This document shows positions 12,321 to 23,800 of a stretch of 64,000 nt of DNA, in pieces; the first letter of the stretch is position 1; each line of letters opens with the position of its first letter. The stretch comes from Litoditis marina (taxonomy: Eukaryota; Nematoda; Chromadorea; Rhabditida; Rhabditidae): positions 2,193,142 through 2,257,141 of the forward strand of contig OZ038439.1 of NCBI GenBank assembly GCA_964036275.1. Direction: 5' to 3'. Position numbers and translations under genes: made by a program. Below the pieces are notes generated by a model. The model did no database searches. It was not told the DNA's origin and worked only from the letters and a program-made list of their open reading frames with translations.

Positions 12321-12779
12321 ATGTGTGTTGTAAACTTGAAAACAGATGTTTAATTGAGGTATGAAATTGATTCATAGAGAAACGCATAAAAACATGAAAT
12401 ATCTAAACACGTTTTTTGAAGAGACAGGGAAAACAGTGGAAATTCGTATGTTATCACATTGAGTGGACACATAAAAAGGTTTCAATTACTTGAGCAGAAC
12501 ATATCTTCAGTAGAACTTTTAGATGTAAAAAAACAAAAATATGCTCAGTAAAAGATTAGCTCAACAACGTTCAGGGTTTTGACCCTGATTCTAGACGATT
12601 TAGAGTTTTCTTGTCTCACTTTTTTGTAAACATATACATGAAAGTGGAAAGATAACGAAAGTTGAGAACTGTTACGTTTAGCCTCTACCCGCAAAGCCTG
12701 AGCTATCGTTTACATGGAAAAAGTAGAATAAATTGGTGTGTGAGAAAAGTTATGACGTCATCTGAGAAATAGAGACATT

Positions 12780-13040
12780 GAAAGATAATCGACGGAAGAG
12801 GTATGAGGGGTACAGGAAGGTAGTTAGGGAAGGAAAGAGAAAAAGAAGGGACAAAGAAATAGAGGAGAGATATAAATGAATTAGAGTTAAAGGGACGAAA
12901 AAGAAAGGGCGAGAGAAGTGAGAAAGAGAGAGAGAGAGAAGGGACATGAAGGGAGAGAGGGAAAAACTGAGAGAGAGTGGGAGGTGGATAGATGTGAGAG
13001 TGAGAGAGAGAGAGAAAGAGAAAGAAAAAGAGCGAGAGGA
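12780..13040. repeat. GA-rich low-complexity tract
   Basis: About 260 bases made mainly of GAGA and GAAAG units. Long open frames on the complement here are artefacts of the composition. 12321-12780 holds no feature I can support apart from a fragment of the CCCTGATTC repeat near 12580. Confidence 0.8.
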
Positions 13041-13445
13041 GAGATAGACGATGAAGGGAAAATGTTCGACTGGAATTGAGTAGAATAGCAAGTTTTCCCC
13101 ACAAAGTGTAGTTTGTATAAGAACTGAAAACCTTTTGTTCCTGCTGTATCTCTACTCTCTCTTGTTTCCTTATCTAAAATACGCGACCTTTTTGATAGCA
13201 TGCGACTTCCGTAATTAGAGAACAAAATACACTAAATATTCGATATTAATAAACTGTAGAAAACATTAACTCAACTTTTACATTTGTGAAAACACAGTAT
13301 GAAATTATGTGAAATTAAAGGTGTTCCAACAAAGAAAATATGAAAATCAGACAATCAGATAACTTCATCATACACAATATTCTTATGTGAGAGAGAAATT
13401 ATTTAGACGCATTATCCGTGGGCGCGAGGTGCAAGCGAATTCGTT

Positions 13446-13637
13446 CATAGTCGTTGCCAACGGAAAGGCGGGAGGGTACTGTATATCTCACTTTCCGCTG
13501 TGTACGGACACATGTCTTCGATTCTAAAGCTTTGCCTGTAGTCTAATGGCGCCGTGATTAGCGCCCTGCTACGAAACTTTTGCTCGCAGGTTCGATTCCG
13601 GCGAGAGACAAAGTGTATAAATTTGGCACCCAGTATA
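13446..13637 (+). repeat. tRNA-derived (SINE-like) repeat, copy 3
   Basis: Inverted relative to copies 1 and 2, so the tRNA-like core reads on the + strand (TTGCTCGCAGGTTCGATTCC as B box). It starts TAGTCGTTGCCAACGG and ends GGCACCCAGTATA. 13638-14560 holds nothing else I can support. Confidence 0.75.
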
Positions 13638-15084
13638 AGTAGTTCGGGTGTTGGGACTATTTAGGTTTAGGAACTATTTAGGTTTGTATAAGAAATCGGA
13701 ACGTAACTAGAGTCTTCTGAGAGTGGAGTCCAGATAAACTGTGAATACTTCTTATCAGAGGGAACAAACGACTAACTAGAGTATAGGAGCAATGCCTCAG
13801 ACATACTGGTTAAGTTGTTTAAACCGTAATTTACAACAAAGTAGATGGTCCTAAACACTAATAGAGGTATTCGATTCACAATAGTACTTTGAACGTTTTG
13901 AAAGTGACTTCTGAAATTTATGACAAAGCGAGCAGAAACTTGTGAAAATGAAAGATGAGCGCAAGACATTTCTCTTCCTTAAAACAACTGTGATTCCTAA
14001 TTAGATCAACTGAACAGTGACATCGAATCAAATGAACGTGAATGGATAATATGAACCATAAACACCTTTGGATTCTCACGTTAGCGACAATATGTTTGAA
14101 CGACGTACTCAAAGTCACAAAACACGTGATGTATGAAATGACCTGGCTACAGCTACGTATACCTTGCATCATACCTACTGAGACTACTACAGTAGCATAA
14201 CAAAGTTTCATTGCTGCGTGGAAATTAGCTAAAATGGTCACATTTTTCGCATTCAATTCTGATTCTCTGTTAGAAAGAGGGCTCTAAAATGTTCTGGATA
14301 AAGTTAAAGTTCATATTAGAAAGATTGGAAAATCTTGGTAGGAAAGATGTGGACTATATAAAAACGAAACAACAGAAATGTGCGATTAAGTAAGCAAAAT
14401 GTAACTTTCTGATGTGTTTACACGTTCACGTGATTTTGAGTACGTGCAAAAGATTCCAATTAGTACTGGACATAACGAAGACTGATCACGTTTCGCGCCA
14501 AGTTGGTCGAATGAGAAACTGTATCTAATGAGGAGACCACGCCCCCACAATGATGTCATCTGATGCCTAGATTGACGAAGGATTGACAAAAAAGGGAAAC
14601 TAACTACGGTAACCTATATTTCTGCTGTGTGATAGGAAAAATGAGACATTTGGAAGGGTTGGGTTGTATGTAGGAATGTAGGGTTTTAATTGAATGAAAT
14701 ATTTCTAGTTTAGATAACAACGAAGTTTGAGAAAACTTTTTTAGCCTAATTTGACGAAGGATTGGCAAATAAGGAAAACTAACAACAGTAACAGTTACAT
14801 ATGCTATATTCCGTTTTATATGGGTAATTTGGGAGGTAACGTTGTGAACTTGTGATAGAATTAAAAATTTCGTTTCGGGAAAACTAGTTTGCCGAATTTG
14901 AGAAAACCTTTTCAGCCCAATTTTGACGAAGAATTGGTGAATAAGGAAAACTAACTACAGTAGCGACAATGATAATAGAATAGTATCGAAGCGTATTTTT
15001 TTAATATAAAACTACAGCTATCAATGGTACTAACAAACTTTTTACAAACGCCCATGTCGAAACGTACCTGAAGGGACGGTGTTC

Positions 15085-15206
15085 AAAGAAGGACGATTAT
15101 GTGGTCTAATCCCAACGATTCAGTCCTTTAAACTGCAATACATTTTTTCATTGCGGTTTAAAGGACCGTTGACACGGGATTGGTCCACATAATCGTCCTG
15201 CTTTAA
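15085..15206. repeat. TTAA-flanked palindromic MITE, copy 3
   Basis: Arms AAAGAAGGACGATTATGTGG and (reading inward from the other end) AGCAGGACGATTATGTGGAC. It is inserted within the 180-bp tandem array. Confidence 0.85.
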
Positions 15207-15635
15207 GGTTCACAACACACCCAAGCCCAAAAGGCAATGGTTGACCAAGACAATGCAGTGGGTTTATATAGACTGTATGGCATTATTAATGATGTCAAAA
15301 CCCCCGTCCGCCTTTATAAAATAAAGAGTCATTTGGGAGGCTGAACGTTTTAATCCAATCAAACAATTAATTCAAAAAGAAAACGAGTTTGGCGAGTTCA
15401 AGAAAACTTTTCAACTTAGTTTGACTGACATTGGCCAACACGATCAACTAAGTAAGGTATCGTTAAGTCATGCAGTATGACGTTGAATATGAGTCATTTC
15501 GAAAGTAAGTTTGCAAGGTTGTAATCGAGTTAAAACTTCAGTTTATACACAAAACGAGTTTGAAGAAGTAAGAAGTGTTTGCAGGGTGAACGGTGGTACT
15601 AACTGAACTGTTACAATCTTGTGTGGTGAAGCACA

Positions 15636-15771
15636 TATACTAGAAGTAAATTGAACAGTCACGTGAAGGAAGCATTCTAATGAGGAATCGTGCACTTTGA
15701 AATTTCACGTTTCTGAGTTCTGCTGTGTTTAACATGTTTCACGTGACTGTGCGATTTACTAACAGTATATG
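15636..15771. repeat. CACGTGA palindromic element, full copy
   Basis: The ends are inverted repeats: TAGAAGTAAATTGAACAGTC then ACGTGA at the left, and TCACGTGACTGTGCGATTTA then CTAACAG at the right. Relatives lie at 16446-16515, 17752-17832, 37764-37853, 48219-48360, 59451-59584 and 63660-63789. Confidence 0.8.
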
Positions 15772-16077
15772 AGAGAGTGTTGTTCGAGACTACAAAGTAC
15801 GAACACTTTCGCTATAGTTTAATTGTTTATGTTGTATGATGATGGAAGTGAGTCATTTGGGAGGTTACGTGTTAAGGTTCTAATCGAATTAAAAATGTCG
15901 AATTTATATTTAGGAAAAAAAACTAGTCTTCCGAATTTGAGTTAACTTTTTCGGCCTATTTTGACGACGGATTCGCAAATGACAGAATTTAACTACGGTA
16001 TCCGTACTTTATGCTGTATAGTATTCTCAATGAGTCATTTGGGAAGGTTTGTTGTAAGGCTCTCATCAAATTATACA

Positions 16078-16200
16078 TTAAAGTAGGACGGTTGTGTGGA
16101 CCAATCCCGACGAATCGGTCCTTTAAACTATATTTGAAAAATGTATTGCAGTTTAAAGGACTGGAGCGTTGAGATTGGTCCACGTAATCGTCCTCTAATT
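16078..16200. repeat. TTAA-flanked palindromic MITE, copy 4
   Basis: The same element family as 99-222, with arms AAGTAGGACGGTTGTGTGGA and its degenerate complement. Inner arms TCCTTTAAACTA / GCAGTTTAAAGGA are still visible. Confidence 0.8.
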
Positions 16201-16445
16201 TACTTATCTTTCATACAGCAACTTTTTTTAATTGTACACTATATAATGAAGCGAAAAGTAGTTTCGACAAATCTAGCAAACTAAGCCTAAGAAAGACTGA
16301 CGAAATTTTTTCATGTTGTAGACGTGTCGTTTTCGAAGCATTCACAAGCCGATGTAGAATTTTGCGCAGGCCAAAGTAAAACAAAGTTTGCGAATCACGA
16401 ACACTTTTTCAATCAGAAAAGCCTACATAGAGTGTAGTAGTAAGG

Positions 16446-16515
16446 TATACTAGAAGTAATTTGAACAGTCACGTTAAGTTCGCACTCTAATGAAGCATCG
16501 TGTGATTGAATGATG
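16446..16515. repeat. CACGTGA palindromic element, partial
   Basis: The left half only: CTAGAAGTAATTTGAACAGT then CACG. The right arm is missing. 16516-17330 shows no supported feature; a tRNA-like fragment GATTCGAACCC sits near 16562. Confidence 0.55.
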
Positions 16516-17330
16516 CACGCGTCAACTTCTTTTCTCTATCTGGTAATTTTGCATGTTTCGTGATTCGAACCCGCCTAAATAGAATTTCACAAGTGTTTCC
16601 CTTGTGGTTTTGAAACTTAAACAAACTTTGAAAATATAAGTTTTATCGACCACTTCTAAAATTGAGTATAAAAATAAAATAAAATAACTAAAATAGGTAT
16701 ATGGGCGGCGTGCTGATTTGTAGCTCCATTTGTTTGTATTAGAAACAGAATAATGGGGCTCCATGAATCTTTTACGGGGAAGGGTGGAATAAATGATTGA
16801 AACCCACACAGATAGGATTGCCCGATTGAATTGAGAATAACAGTGAAAACATGATATTCTTTTTTGTTTCTCTCTTTATTTGTAGTTTTTTCTTTCAATA
16901 CTTATTTATTCCTTCAGGAACTTTGAGTTAGCCAAGATAACCTAGCTTCTTTTGTACTTTTTTCAGAACAAAGAAGAATTCACCAAGTAAGCTGAGTTAG
17001 CCAAACCAAATAAGCTGCTCTAATTGCTATTGTTTGAAATTTGTCTGATACACATTTTCACGTGTATCACTATTTCACGTGTATTCACGCAAAACCCTTT
17101 CCCTTTTAGAAACAGACTTATCGATTTTTCTCTGCTGCAACAATTGAACCTGTCCACAGGTGATTAGAGACGTCGGTTTAAATCAAGGCGGGAATCTGTC
17201 TTCGAGAGAAAATGGGTGAAAATATCACGTGACCAATAAATGTGACTGGTTACCATATACATTTTTAAACACGAGACGCATGACTGGGAGAAAAATCCAG
17301 GATGTTGGAAAGTCATGTAATGTCACGTAT

Positions 17331-17525
17331 AGTGTATGCCAAATGTATGAATTTCTGTCTCTTGCCGGAATCGAACCTGCGAGCAAAAGTTTCGTAGCAG
17401 GGCGCGAACCTCTGCGCTACTGTAGCACATAGCCGGCGAGCCTTGGAATCGAAGACATGTGTGCGTACACAGTGAAAAGTGAGATATACAGTGCCCTCTC
17501 GCCTTTCCGTGGGCGACGACTATAT
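17331..17525 (-). repeat. tRNA-derived (SINE-like) repeat, copy 4
   Basis: Full-length copy, same orientation as copies 1 and 2. The core contains CGGAATCGAACCTGCGAGCA and the end is GGCGACGACTATA. Confidence 0.75.
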
Positions 17526-17751
17526 GTCACGTGAAACGTGATTTTCGAATCACCCACCACGATGTCTGATTATTAGCGGTCAAAAAACGACCAGGAACCG
17601 ATCAATCAAAATCACCAAGCTGCTTTTTCTGTTCTCTATCATGTCTAGCGTTGACAAGTTGATAAATCGGGAAACCACGGTCCGTCAACGTTTTCGGCGT
17701 CTTTGCGCGAATACCTGGTGATACGGTTAAATGGGACCAGGAAGGAACATA

Positions 17752-17832
17752 ATATACTAGAAGTAAAATGGGTGGTCACGTAAGGTAAGTCTAATGAAGC
17801 ATTGTGCCTCATGTCATTGCACGTTTCCAAAA
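17752..17832. repeat. CACGTGA palindromic element, partial
   Basis: Left-arm fragment CTAGAAGTAAAATGGGTGGT then CACGTAAGG, with a degenerate interior. A pure C15 run follows at 17881-17895. Confidence 0.5.
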
Positions 17833-18214
17833 AAACAACACTACTGACCAAAATGAGCGTACCTTTCTGCTACATTAGAACCCCCCCCCCCCCCCTCGGA
17901 ATAAGTGGTTTGAAAATGTATCGTTATTGATCCACCCAACTTTTTTGTGTCAATTTAGGTCGGAGTCATTCTATTTTAGATAGCAAGCGCCTACTTTTTC
18001 TAACAGCAGTCCATTTTTCATCAAATGGAAGGCGAAGGATGTCCATAAATCCTAGCAGTCGGAACGAGCAAAAAGAATAATAGAATAGCAAGATAGTGGA
18101 TGGAGAAAGGTAGGATAAATGTATAAAAGTAAAAATAAAGGGGATGCTAAATTCATATTTTGAAGGACAATAAAACTGGAAATGGTACACAGGAACAGCG
18201 GCTTCCGTACTCCC

Positions 18215-18312
18215 ATTCTGCTTCTCTATCTCTCTCTCTCTCTCTCTCTTTATCTATCCCTCTCTCTTTCTTTCTTTCTCTCTCACTCTCTCTCTCACTC
18301 TCTCTCTCTTTC
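18215..18312. repeat. CT-rich microsatellite
   Basis: Continuous TCTCTC and TTTCTTTC units. Related purine-rich tracts lie at 18880-19110 and 20283-20545. Open frames here are composition artefacts. Confidence 0.8.
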
Positions 18313-18582
18313 TGAGTTATTAAGTTTTTGCCTGAGTCTTTAGCGGAGGAAAATAGGGAGAAATAAACCAAAACTGTTCTCATTTAAGGGAGAATGTTCG
18401 GAATTACATTTTCCCACAACAGTCTTATGATTTTCAAAAATAGCCTTCATTTTCTCATACCCAAGTTTTTAGAAAATTAAAAAGATTGGCAGAAACCAAT
18501 AAACCGGACAAAGATTCAACTATTGTTATATGTTTTCTGATGTGTACAGTTTATATTTTCCCGGAAGTGAAAACAAGCTATG

Positions 18583-18650
18583 TTAGCCGAGTGGTGAGCC
18601 TTTCATTTTTGACTTTTCGGTGCCAGGTTCAATTCCCCATGTCACAGAAA
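18583..18650 (+). repeat. tRNA-like remnant (Leu/Ser type)
   Basis: TTAGCCGAGTGGTGAGCC resembles a tRNA A-box and D arm with the GCCGAGTGG signature. CCAGGTTCAATTCCCC resembles a T arm. No acceptor stem pairs, so this is probably a degenerate tRNA or tRNA-derived fragment. Confidence 0.45.
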
Positions 18651-19264
18651 CAAATATAGAGAAACAAAGAGGAGAGAACATCGAGATACATAATATGTAT
18701 CTCGACGTTCTTTTTTTCGTTGTAACGCTTTGTTTTGAACAAATTGACAAAAACTTTGTTCAAGATGTGAAAATAAAACAACAAATAAGAATGATGTTAC
18801 AAACAATAAAAAGTCTAACAGAAAATGGTATCAGCTATTGATAGTAGACATACGTGGGATGGGCTTTGATTTCATAGGATCACTACGAGAGAGAAAAGAA
18901 AAGAGAGAATTAGAGAAGGAGAGAAACAGGTTTTGCTCTAGTGGGCTAATGCAGCTGTGGCTGAACGATTACAGAAGAACCAATAAGGATCTCTACTGAT
19001 TTAGATCTCGGGAATAAACCAGTAAGTAGAGAGAGAGAGAGAGAGGGGAGAGCAAGAGAGAGATAGAGAGAGGGAAACAGAGAAAGAGAGAGAGAGATAG
19101 AGATAGACAGATAATAATAATAATAATAATGTTTATCAGTATAATAATAGACCAATATGAAATCACGAAATGTAAACTGTTCAAACTGACATTTGAGAAA
19201 ACAAAAGAAAAACAGGTACATGAAGAAAGTTGCTAATAGCATTTGTTGTTGATGTCATTGAGGC

Positions 19265-20233
19265 TCAATTAGAAGACAGAGATGGAAGAGGTACCCAAGA
19301 TTGATTGATGTTGAAACGGAAACCATAGCGATCAAAGTACACGTCAGAAACAATTGGGGCCAGATGAGGAGTCAATTGATAGCACCCATGGAAACAGCTG
19401 TAACGTTCACGCATAGAAACTCCACTCAGCTGCATATTATACAATATTTCAACATTGTCATTTACACATTGCAAAGAAGCATCATCAAGAGCATCATGGA
19501 ACGATGGAGGGTCAATAATGGATGGTGTATCACACATAGGAGAAGGATCATCAGATTTTTGTGTAACTTCAACAGGAACGGGACTTTGGATAGCAGGTTG
19601 ATCATCATAATGAACAGGGGTTGTACGGGTAGATATAGAATTTGGAGATGGAAATGCGGACACAAGATTGGAAACGACATTCCTAGTTTGTTCAACAAAC
19701 TCCATTTCAATTGGCAGAATAGGATCGGCAGACGGTGCTGATGTTGTAGTTTGGTCGGTGACCTCAGCTCGGGCGGCGTCTCGTTTCGATTGTCTGGCGA
19801 GGAATCCGGCCTTCCGCTGTTCCGGGGTCTCGAACTTCCGAACATGAAAAGTTGACATAGAAGCATCAGACTTCATAGCAGTAGAAAGATCAATAAGACG
19901 AGGAAACGGAATACCATCTTTGATAGATACTTTGAGTGGACGAGGTAAACCATCCTGACGAGGTTTACCCAAACGGTGAAGAATAGAAATATTAGATGGA
20001 GAAACGGAGACCAAATTGAAAACTGCATTCACCTTTTTCTTTGTTGAAGTATCCTCTGGTAGGCCATAAATGGTGAGACATCGACGATCATTGAAGTGGT
20101 GAAGCTGGGATTGAATAATAGTAGGTAGAGATTGGGTCAGAGAGTCGAGTTTGTCGTTGAGAGTTTTGATTTCACTCAAAAGGGCGGAAAAATGGGTTCG
20201 AAGTGGTACCATTTTTGGACGAGGCGATGGCAT
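19265..20233 (-). CDS. LINE ORF1-like protein, solo
   Basis: A single intronless frame of 322 residues from MPSPRPK. Residues 10-40 have heptad-like leucines (FSALLSEIKTLNDKLDSL), suggesting a coiled coil. Residues about 50-105 resemble the RRM-like part of LINE ORF1 proteins: RRCLTIYGLPED, then SISILHRLGKPR-type and RPLKVSI motifs (the actual text is SNISILHRLGKPR). A basic segment, ARQSKRDAARAE, follows. The C-terminal half is rich in Ser, Pro and Asp and unrecognised. No reverse transcriptase frame was seen on either side. The frame is bracketed by purine-rich tracts at 18880-19110 and 20283-20545. It may be an ORF1-only insertion, a domesticated copy or the surviving part of a decayed element. 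The frame is intact, so it could still be expressed. Confidence 0.6.
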   Translation of the reverse strand: MPSPRPKMVPLRTHFSALLSEIKTLNDKLDSLTQSLPTIIQSQLHHFNDRRCLTIYGLPEDTSTKKKVNAVFNLVSVSPSNISILHRLGKPRQDGLPRPLKVSIKDGIPFPRLIDLSTAMKSDASMSTFHVRKFETPEQRKAGFLARQSKRDAARAEVTDQTTTSAPSADPILPIEMEFVEQTRNVVSNLVSAFPSPNSISTRTTPVHYDDQPAIQSPVPVEVTQKSDDPSPMCDTPSIIDPPSFHDALDDASLQCVNDNVEILYNMQLSGVSMRERYSCFHGCYQLTPHLAPIVSDVYFDRYGFRFNINQSWVPLPSLSSN

Positions 20234-20282
20234 AGTAATCAATCGAGAGGGGTCACCTCACACGACCGACACAAATGGTGGA

Positions 20283-20545
20283 ATGGGATAGAGAGAGAGA
20301 AAGAGAGAAATGTAGAGAGAAACATAAACAAAGTAATAAAGACAAAATGGATATGATAACGAAAAAAATAGATGGGACGAAGATAGAGAGAGAGTGTGTG
20401 TAGGAGAGAAAGAGAAAGAGAAAAGGAGAGAAAGTGGCAAGGAGAAAAAGAGAGCAAGTGAGAAAGAGAGAAATAACGAGAGAGAAAAAGAGAAAAATAA
20501 AAAAGGAAATGAGAGAAAAAGAGAATGAGAGACAGAGTGAGATAG
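20283..20545. repeat. GA-rich low-complexity tract
   Basis: About 260 bases of GAGAGA and GAAAGAG units immediately upstream (on the complement) of the ORF1-like frame. The frames read through it on the complement are Ser/Leu/Phe-rich artefacts. Confidence 0.8.
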
Positions 20546-20879
20546 ACTTGGTCGTGCTCAATTGCAAGAAATGAATAATAAAGACCACAACAGACCCAGA
20601 AAACATTCTTTATAAATTCAATCTTCATATGAGAATATTCCACATTCATTACGTTGAATCTCGAAAACATACGTAAGCTTCTCGGAAAAGAAAATACGAA
20701 AACAAAATTTGTTCTAACATCTTTCTATAGTTTCTCATGTAGGTTTTTCAACGGTTTTCATTTATAAATATTGAATCAAGAGATTCATTTCATTCTAAAA
20801 CCATACACAAGATCAGTGAAAATATTTATTATCACAGTTTATAATACTACAGTGATCGTCGAAGTTGTTTTATTCTGTT

Positions 20880-23800
20880 CTAGTTTCGATATGCCGTTTC
20901 GCTGAAAATGTACAAAATCTACAAACTTCACGATACTGTAATTCATATATCTCCTTGAATTATCGAATAATTCTAATAACCTTTTACTGAATCAGAAAAC
21001 ACTAGCGAAGAGTAATTTGAAAACTTGAACATACCTTACTGACTCAAAATACCAAATGATCTATGTTTTGTATGTTGCTAACTTCAGAAACTAATAAATA
21101 TACAAAATATAAAAAGCTTATTTCTCTTACCAGTCTACTTCTTCAGTTACAGTAGAACTAGTTGTAGTGGGCACAGAATACGACTCTGCAAGTACTTATT
21201 CAAAATTACTTCAGTTTTTTCTTCCGACACATCTTTCATACGTCTACCAAATTTAACTTCAACAGGGAAAAGTGAGTACAAAATTTTCTTTCTAACTTAC
21301 TAACGTTACTATCAAATATAAAATTCAATTTCTTACCTGGTGTTGTGGCCTTGGGTGGACAGGTTGGTCCTTCCGAGGTTTCTTTGCATGGTCCACTATC
21401 TTTGGGACAAAGCACGTTGGCACACGTTAGAGCTGGGAGGGAAATGTTTCAAAAGTTTCATCGATCAAATGTTTACCTCCAGTTATATTTTTGATTATGT
21501 CAATGTTTTATTGATTCTCGTTCATTCTGACTTTTTCTAGTTTGGATCTCCGACTTCCACTTATTTTTCCCGACACGAATATGTTTATCACATTTTTCAT
21601 CTATTTTCAAAAGTTTTTTAGTTGACAGCTTTGTTGTCTTGTTAATGGATTTTTTCTTGAAACAAAAAACAAATGACCAACTAGGAACGGTGGTTGAATC
21701 TGTTACATCGTTAGGAGGCGTGACGTAGTCTGAAATAGTGTTTTCATAAGTTAGGACAAAATCTAAGTTGTAGTCTGACCGCTCAACATAACACAATTTG
21801 TTTCAAATTCGCTGAACTACACTGGAAGATAACTTGTGAACGGATGTTCCGCATTTGCCGCATATGCTTTCCTCTCCAAATAACACAATACTTCCTCACG
21901 GCGTTCTCAACAACAGCTTCAACATATAAGGAACTCGCGTCCTCGATTTAGACGCTCCGCAAATCATTCGCGTGAAAATAAGCGGGATACAGTGTCCCGC
22001 CACGAAAACGTTCTGGACGGAGCTCAATACAACTTTAATCGCAAACATTACTGTAGGCGAGAACGCCGTGTCCTAACTGACCTAACGTAAGATTTACATT
22101 CAGTTCGAATTTTTTATTCACTTCAGTACTTCAATGACATCTTTGTCATTGATAAAAAATCGGAAGTGAAAAATCGTACCATCGTTTCCTGTATTTTCGT
22201 TTCCTTCTAGAACACATTGTGCGCCAAATGGAGTCTCGACACACACCAAACCGATTGAACAAGTGGTACTAGCACAGGTGGAATCGGAACTAGGACCGTC
22301 TGAAAGAATGGAAACTCTATGAGAAAATCAGCCATAGTTTACGTCACTAATACTGAAACTACTCAAGTACACATTTGCCCTTTTTTCATTTGAAATATCT
22401 AGAGCAAATTTCATTTTGTCATACGGTTACCACAAAGCATTCTTCCTATAGTGAGCGATACAATAATAGTACATGTTCCATGAGAAGGGCCGAATGAGAA
22501 TTAGAAGGATGGCAATTATTCATTTCACAAACCCGCTTTGCACTGATCCTCCGAAAGACATTTTCCAGTCTTTTCGTCTCTAAATAGTCCATATTTGCAA
22601 ACACACGCAGGTGGATTGCAGATTTGTATGCAGATTTTGCCTTCCTAAAAGATTAAGATATTTGTGCCTGTATTTCTAAGTTAACGTAACCGAGTTGGTG
22701 TTCTACGGACCGTTTGTTTGAAAAGCACATCAAACTACAAACTCAAAATCAAAAATACGGTATAATATATCAAATGCCTTCTGTTATTTAATTCTAACAA
22801 GAAAGCGATAAGAACAGACCCCAGAAATGGCGTTTTTGCATCCAGGTTCACAGAGGTTTCCACACTGATTCACTTGCTCGTCTTCGCCGCATTCTGGAAA
22901 ATGGTTGCCTTTTTCTCACTCACTTTATTCTTCCTTTTTGTTACTTTTCTAAAGAAGGTTAGTCACTTTTCTGGTTCGCGGTGATAGTGTTATGTGAAAC
23001 ACGATATAAGAAATGAATTCAGTGGGAAGAGTCGAGTTATTGTATTTCACTCTTTTACTTTTCATCAAAAGTGGTGAACCGCCAAAATATATGCTTGATC
23101 TGTAATTGAAACGCAAATTGAACTTTGCGAATCATACTGGGGGTATACTCATAATGTTTTTTCTTGTAAAACGTACCCAACTGTACTCTCGGTACACACT
23201 TGGCTCCGTTCTCCGTTTCAATACAGTCGGTTCCCTCGATACAAAGGGTAACGGCACAAGTGGCAACAGGTGCGATCGGGGGGAAGTCTGGAAAAGTTTG
23301 AATTATTTGAAGAAGTATTACGGTAATGGATAGTAATACAGTTTACAAAGTTTATGATGTAAAACATCCAATACTAAATAAAGAAGCTATAAAATAATGA
23401 GGTTGTTTGTCCAAATTGGCTCTTCAAAATTGGCATCTATACATATTTTAAGATGATTTGAAGGCGAACCTGGTTTCTCGCATTCGATTTTCGTGAGACA
23501 CTTTCCACTCTTCTTGTCCCTGAATAGTCCGTCTTTACAAATACACGCGGGAGGATTACAGATCTCGATACACACTTTGCCTTCCTGCAACAAAGTATAT
23601 CAACTTAAGACTTTGTTCATACAGAAACTCTGGTAATCGTTCATAGTAAGGATTTTTGCTTGGCTCGACAATAACAATAATCTGTCATTCAGAGCAGAGA
23701 AACTATCGGAAACGATTGTTAAAGTGATTTCACGTTCACGTGAACTTGTACGTGTTATTGGTAGTGGAAAATTTAACTAGCCCCAGAGAGTGCTTGCTCG

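Larger units (their letters stand above)
14566..16080. repeat. Decayed tandem repeat of about 180 bp
   Basis: Two landmark motifs recur. One is close to TTTGACGAAGGATTGGCAAA followed by AACTAAC (near 14570, 14751, 14931 and 15960, degenerate near 15419). The other is close to GAGTCATTTGGGAGG (near 14641, 14821, 15324, 15490, 15848 and 16029). Spacing within undisturbed parts is about 180 bases. Palindromic elements at 15085-15206 and 15636-15771 interrupt the array. No coding potential was seen. Confidence 0.7.

Noticed and set aside
12703..13225. Overlapping 110-130 codon frames on the complement
   Set aside because: They are translations of a GA-rich low-complexity tract, rich in Leu, Ser and Phe, with no exon signals.
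20239..20670. Frames of 117-143 codons upstream of the ORF1-like gene
   Set aside because: Composition artefacts of the GA tract; three frames are open at once.
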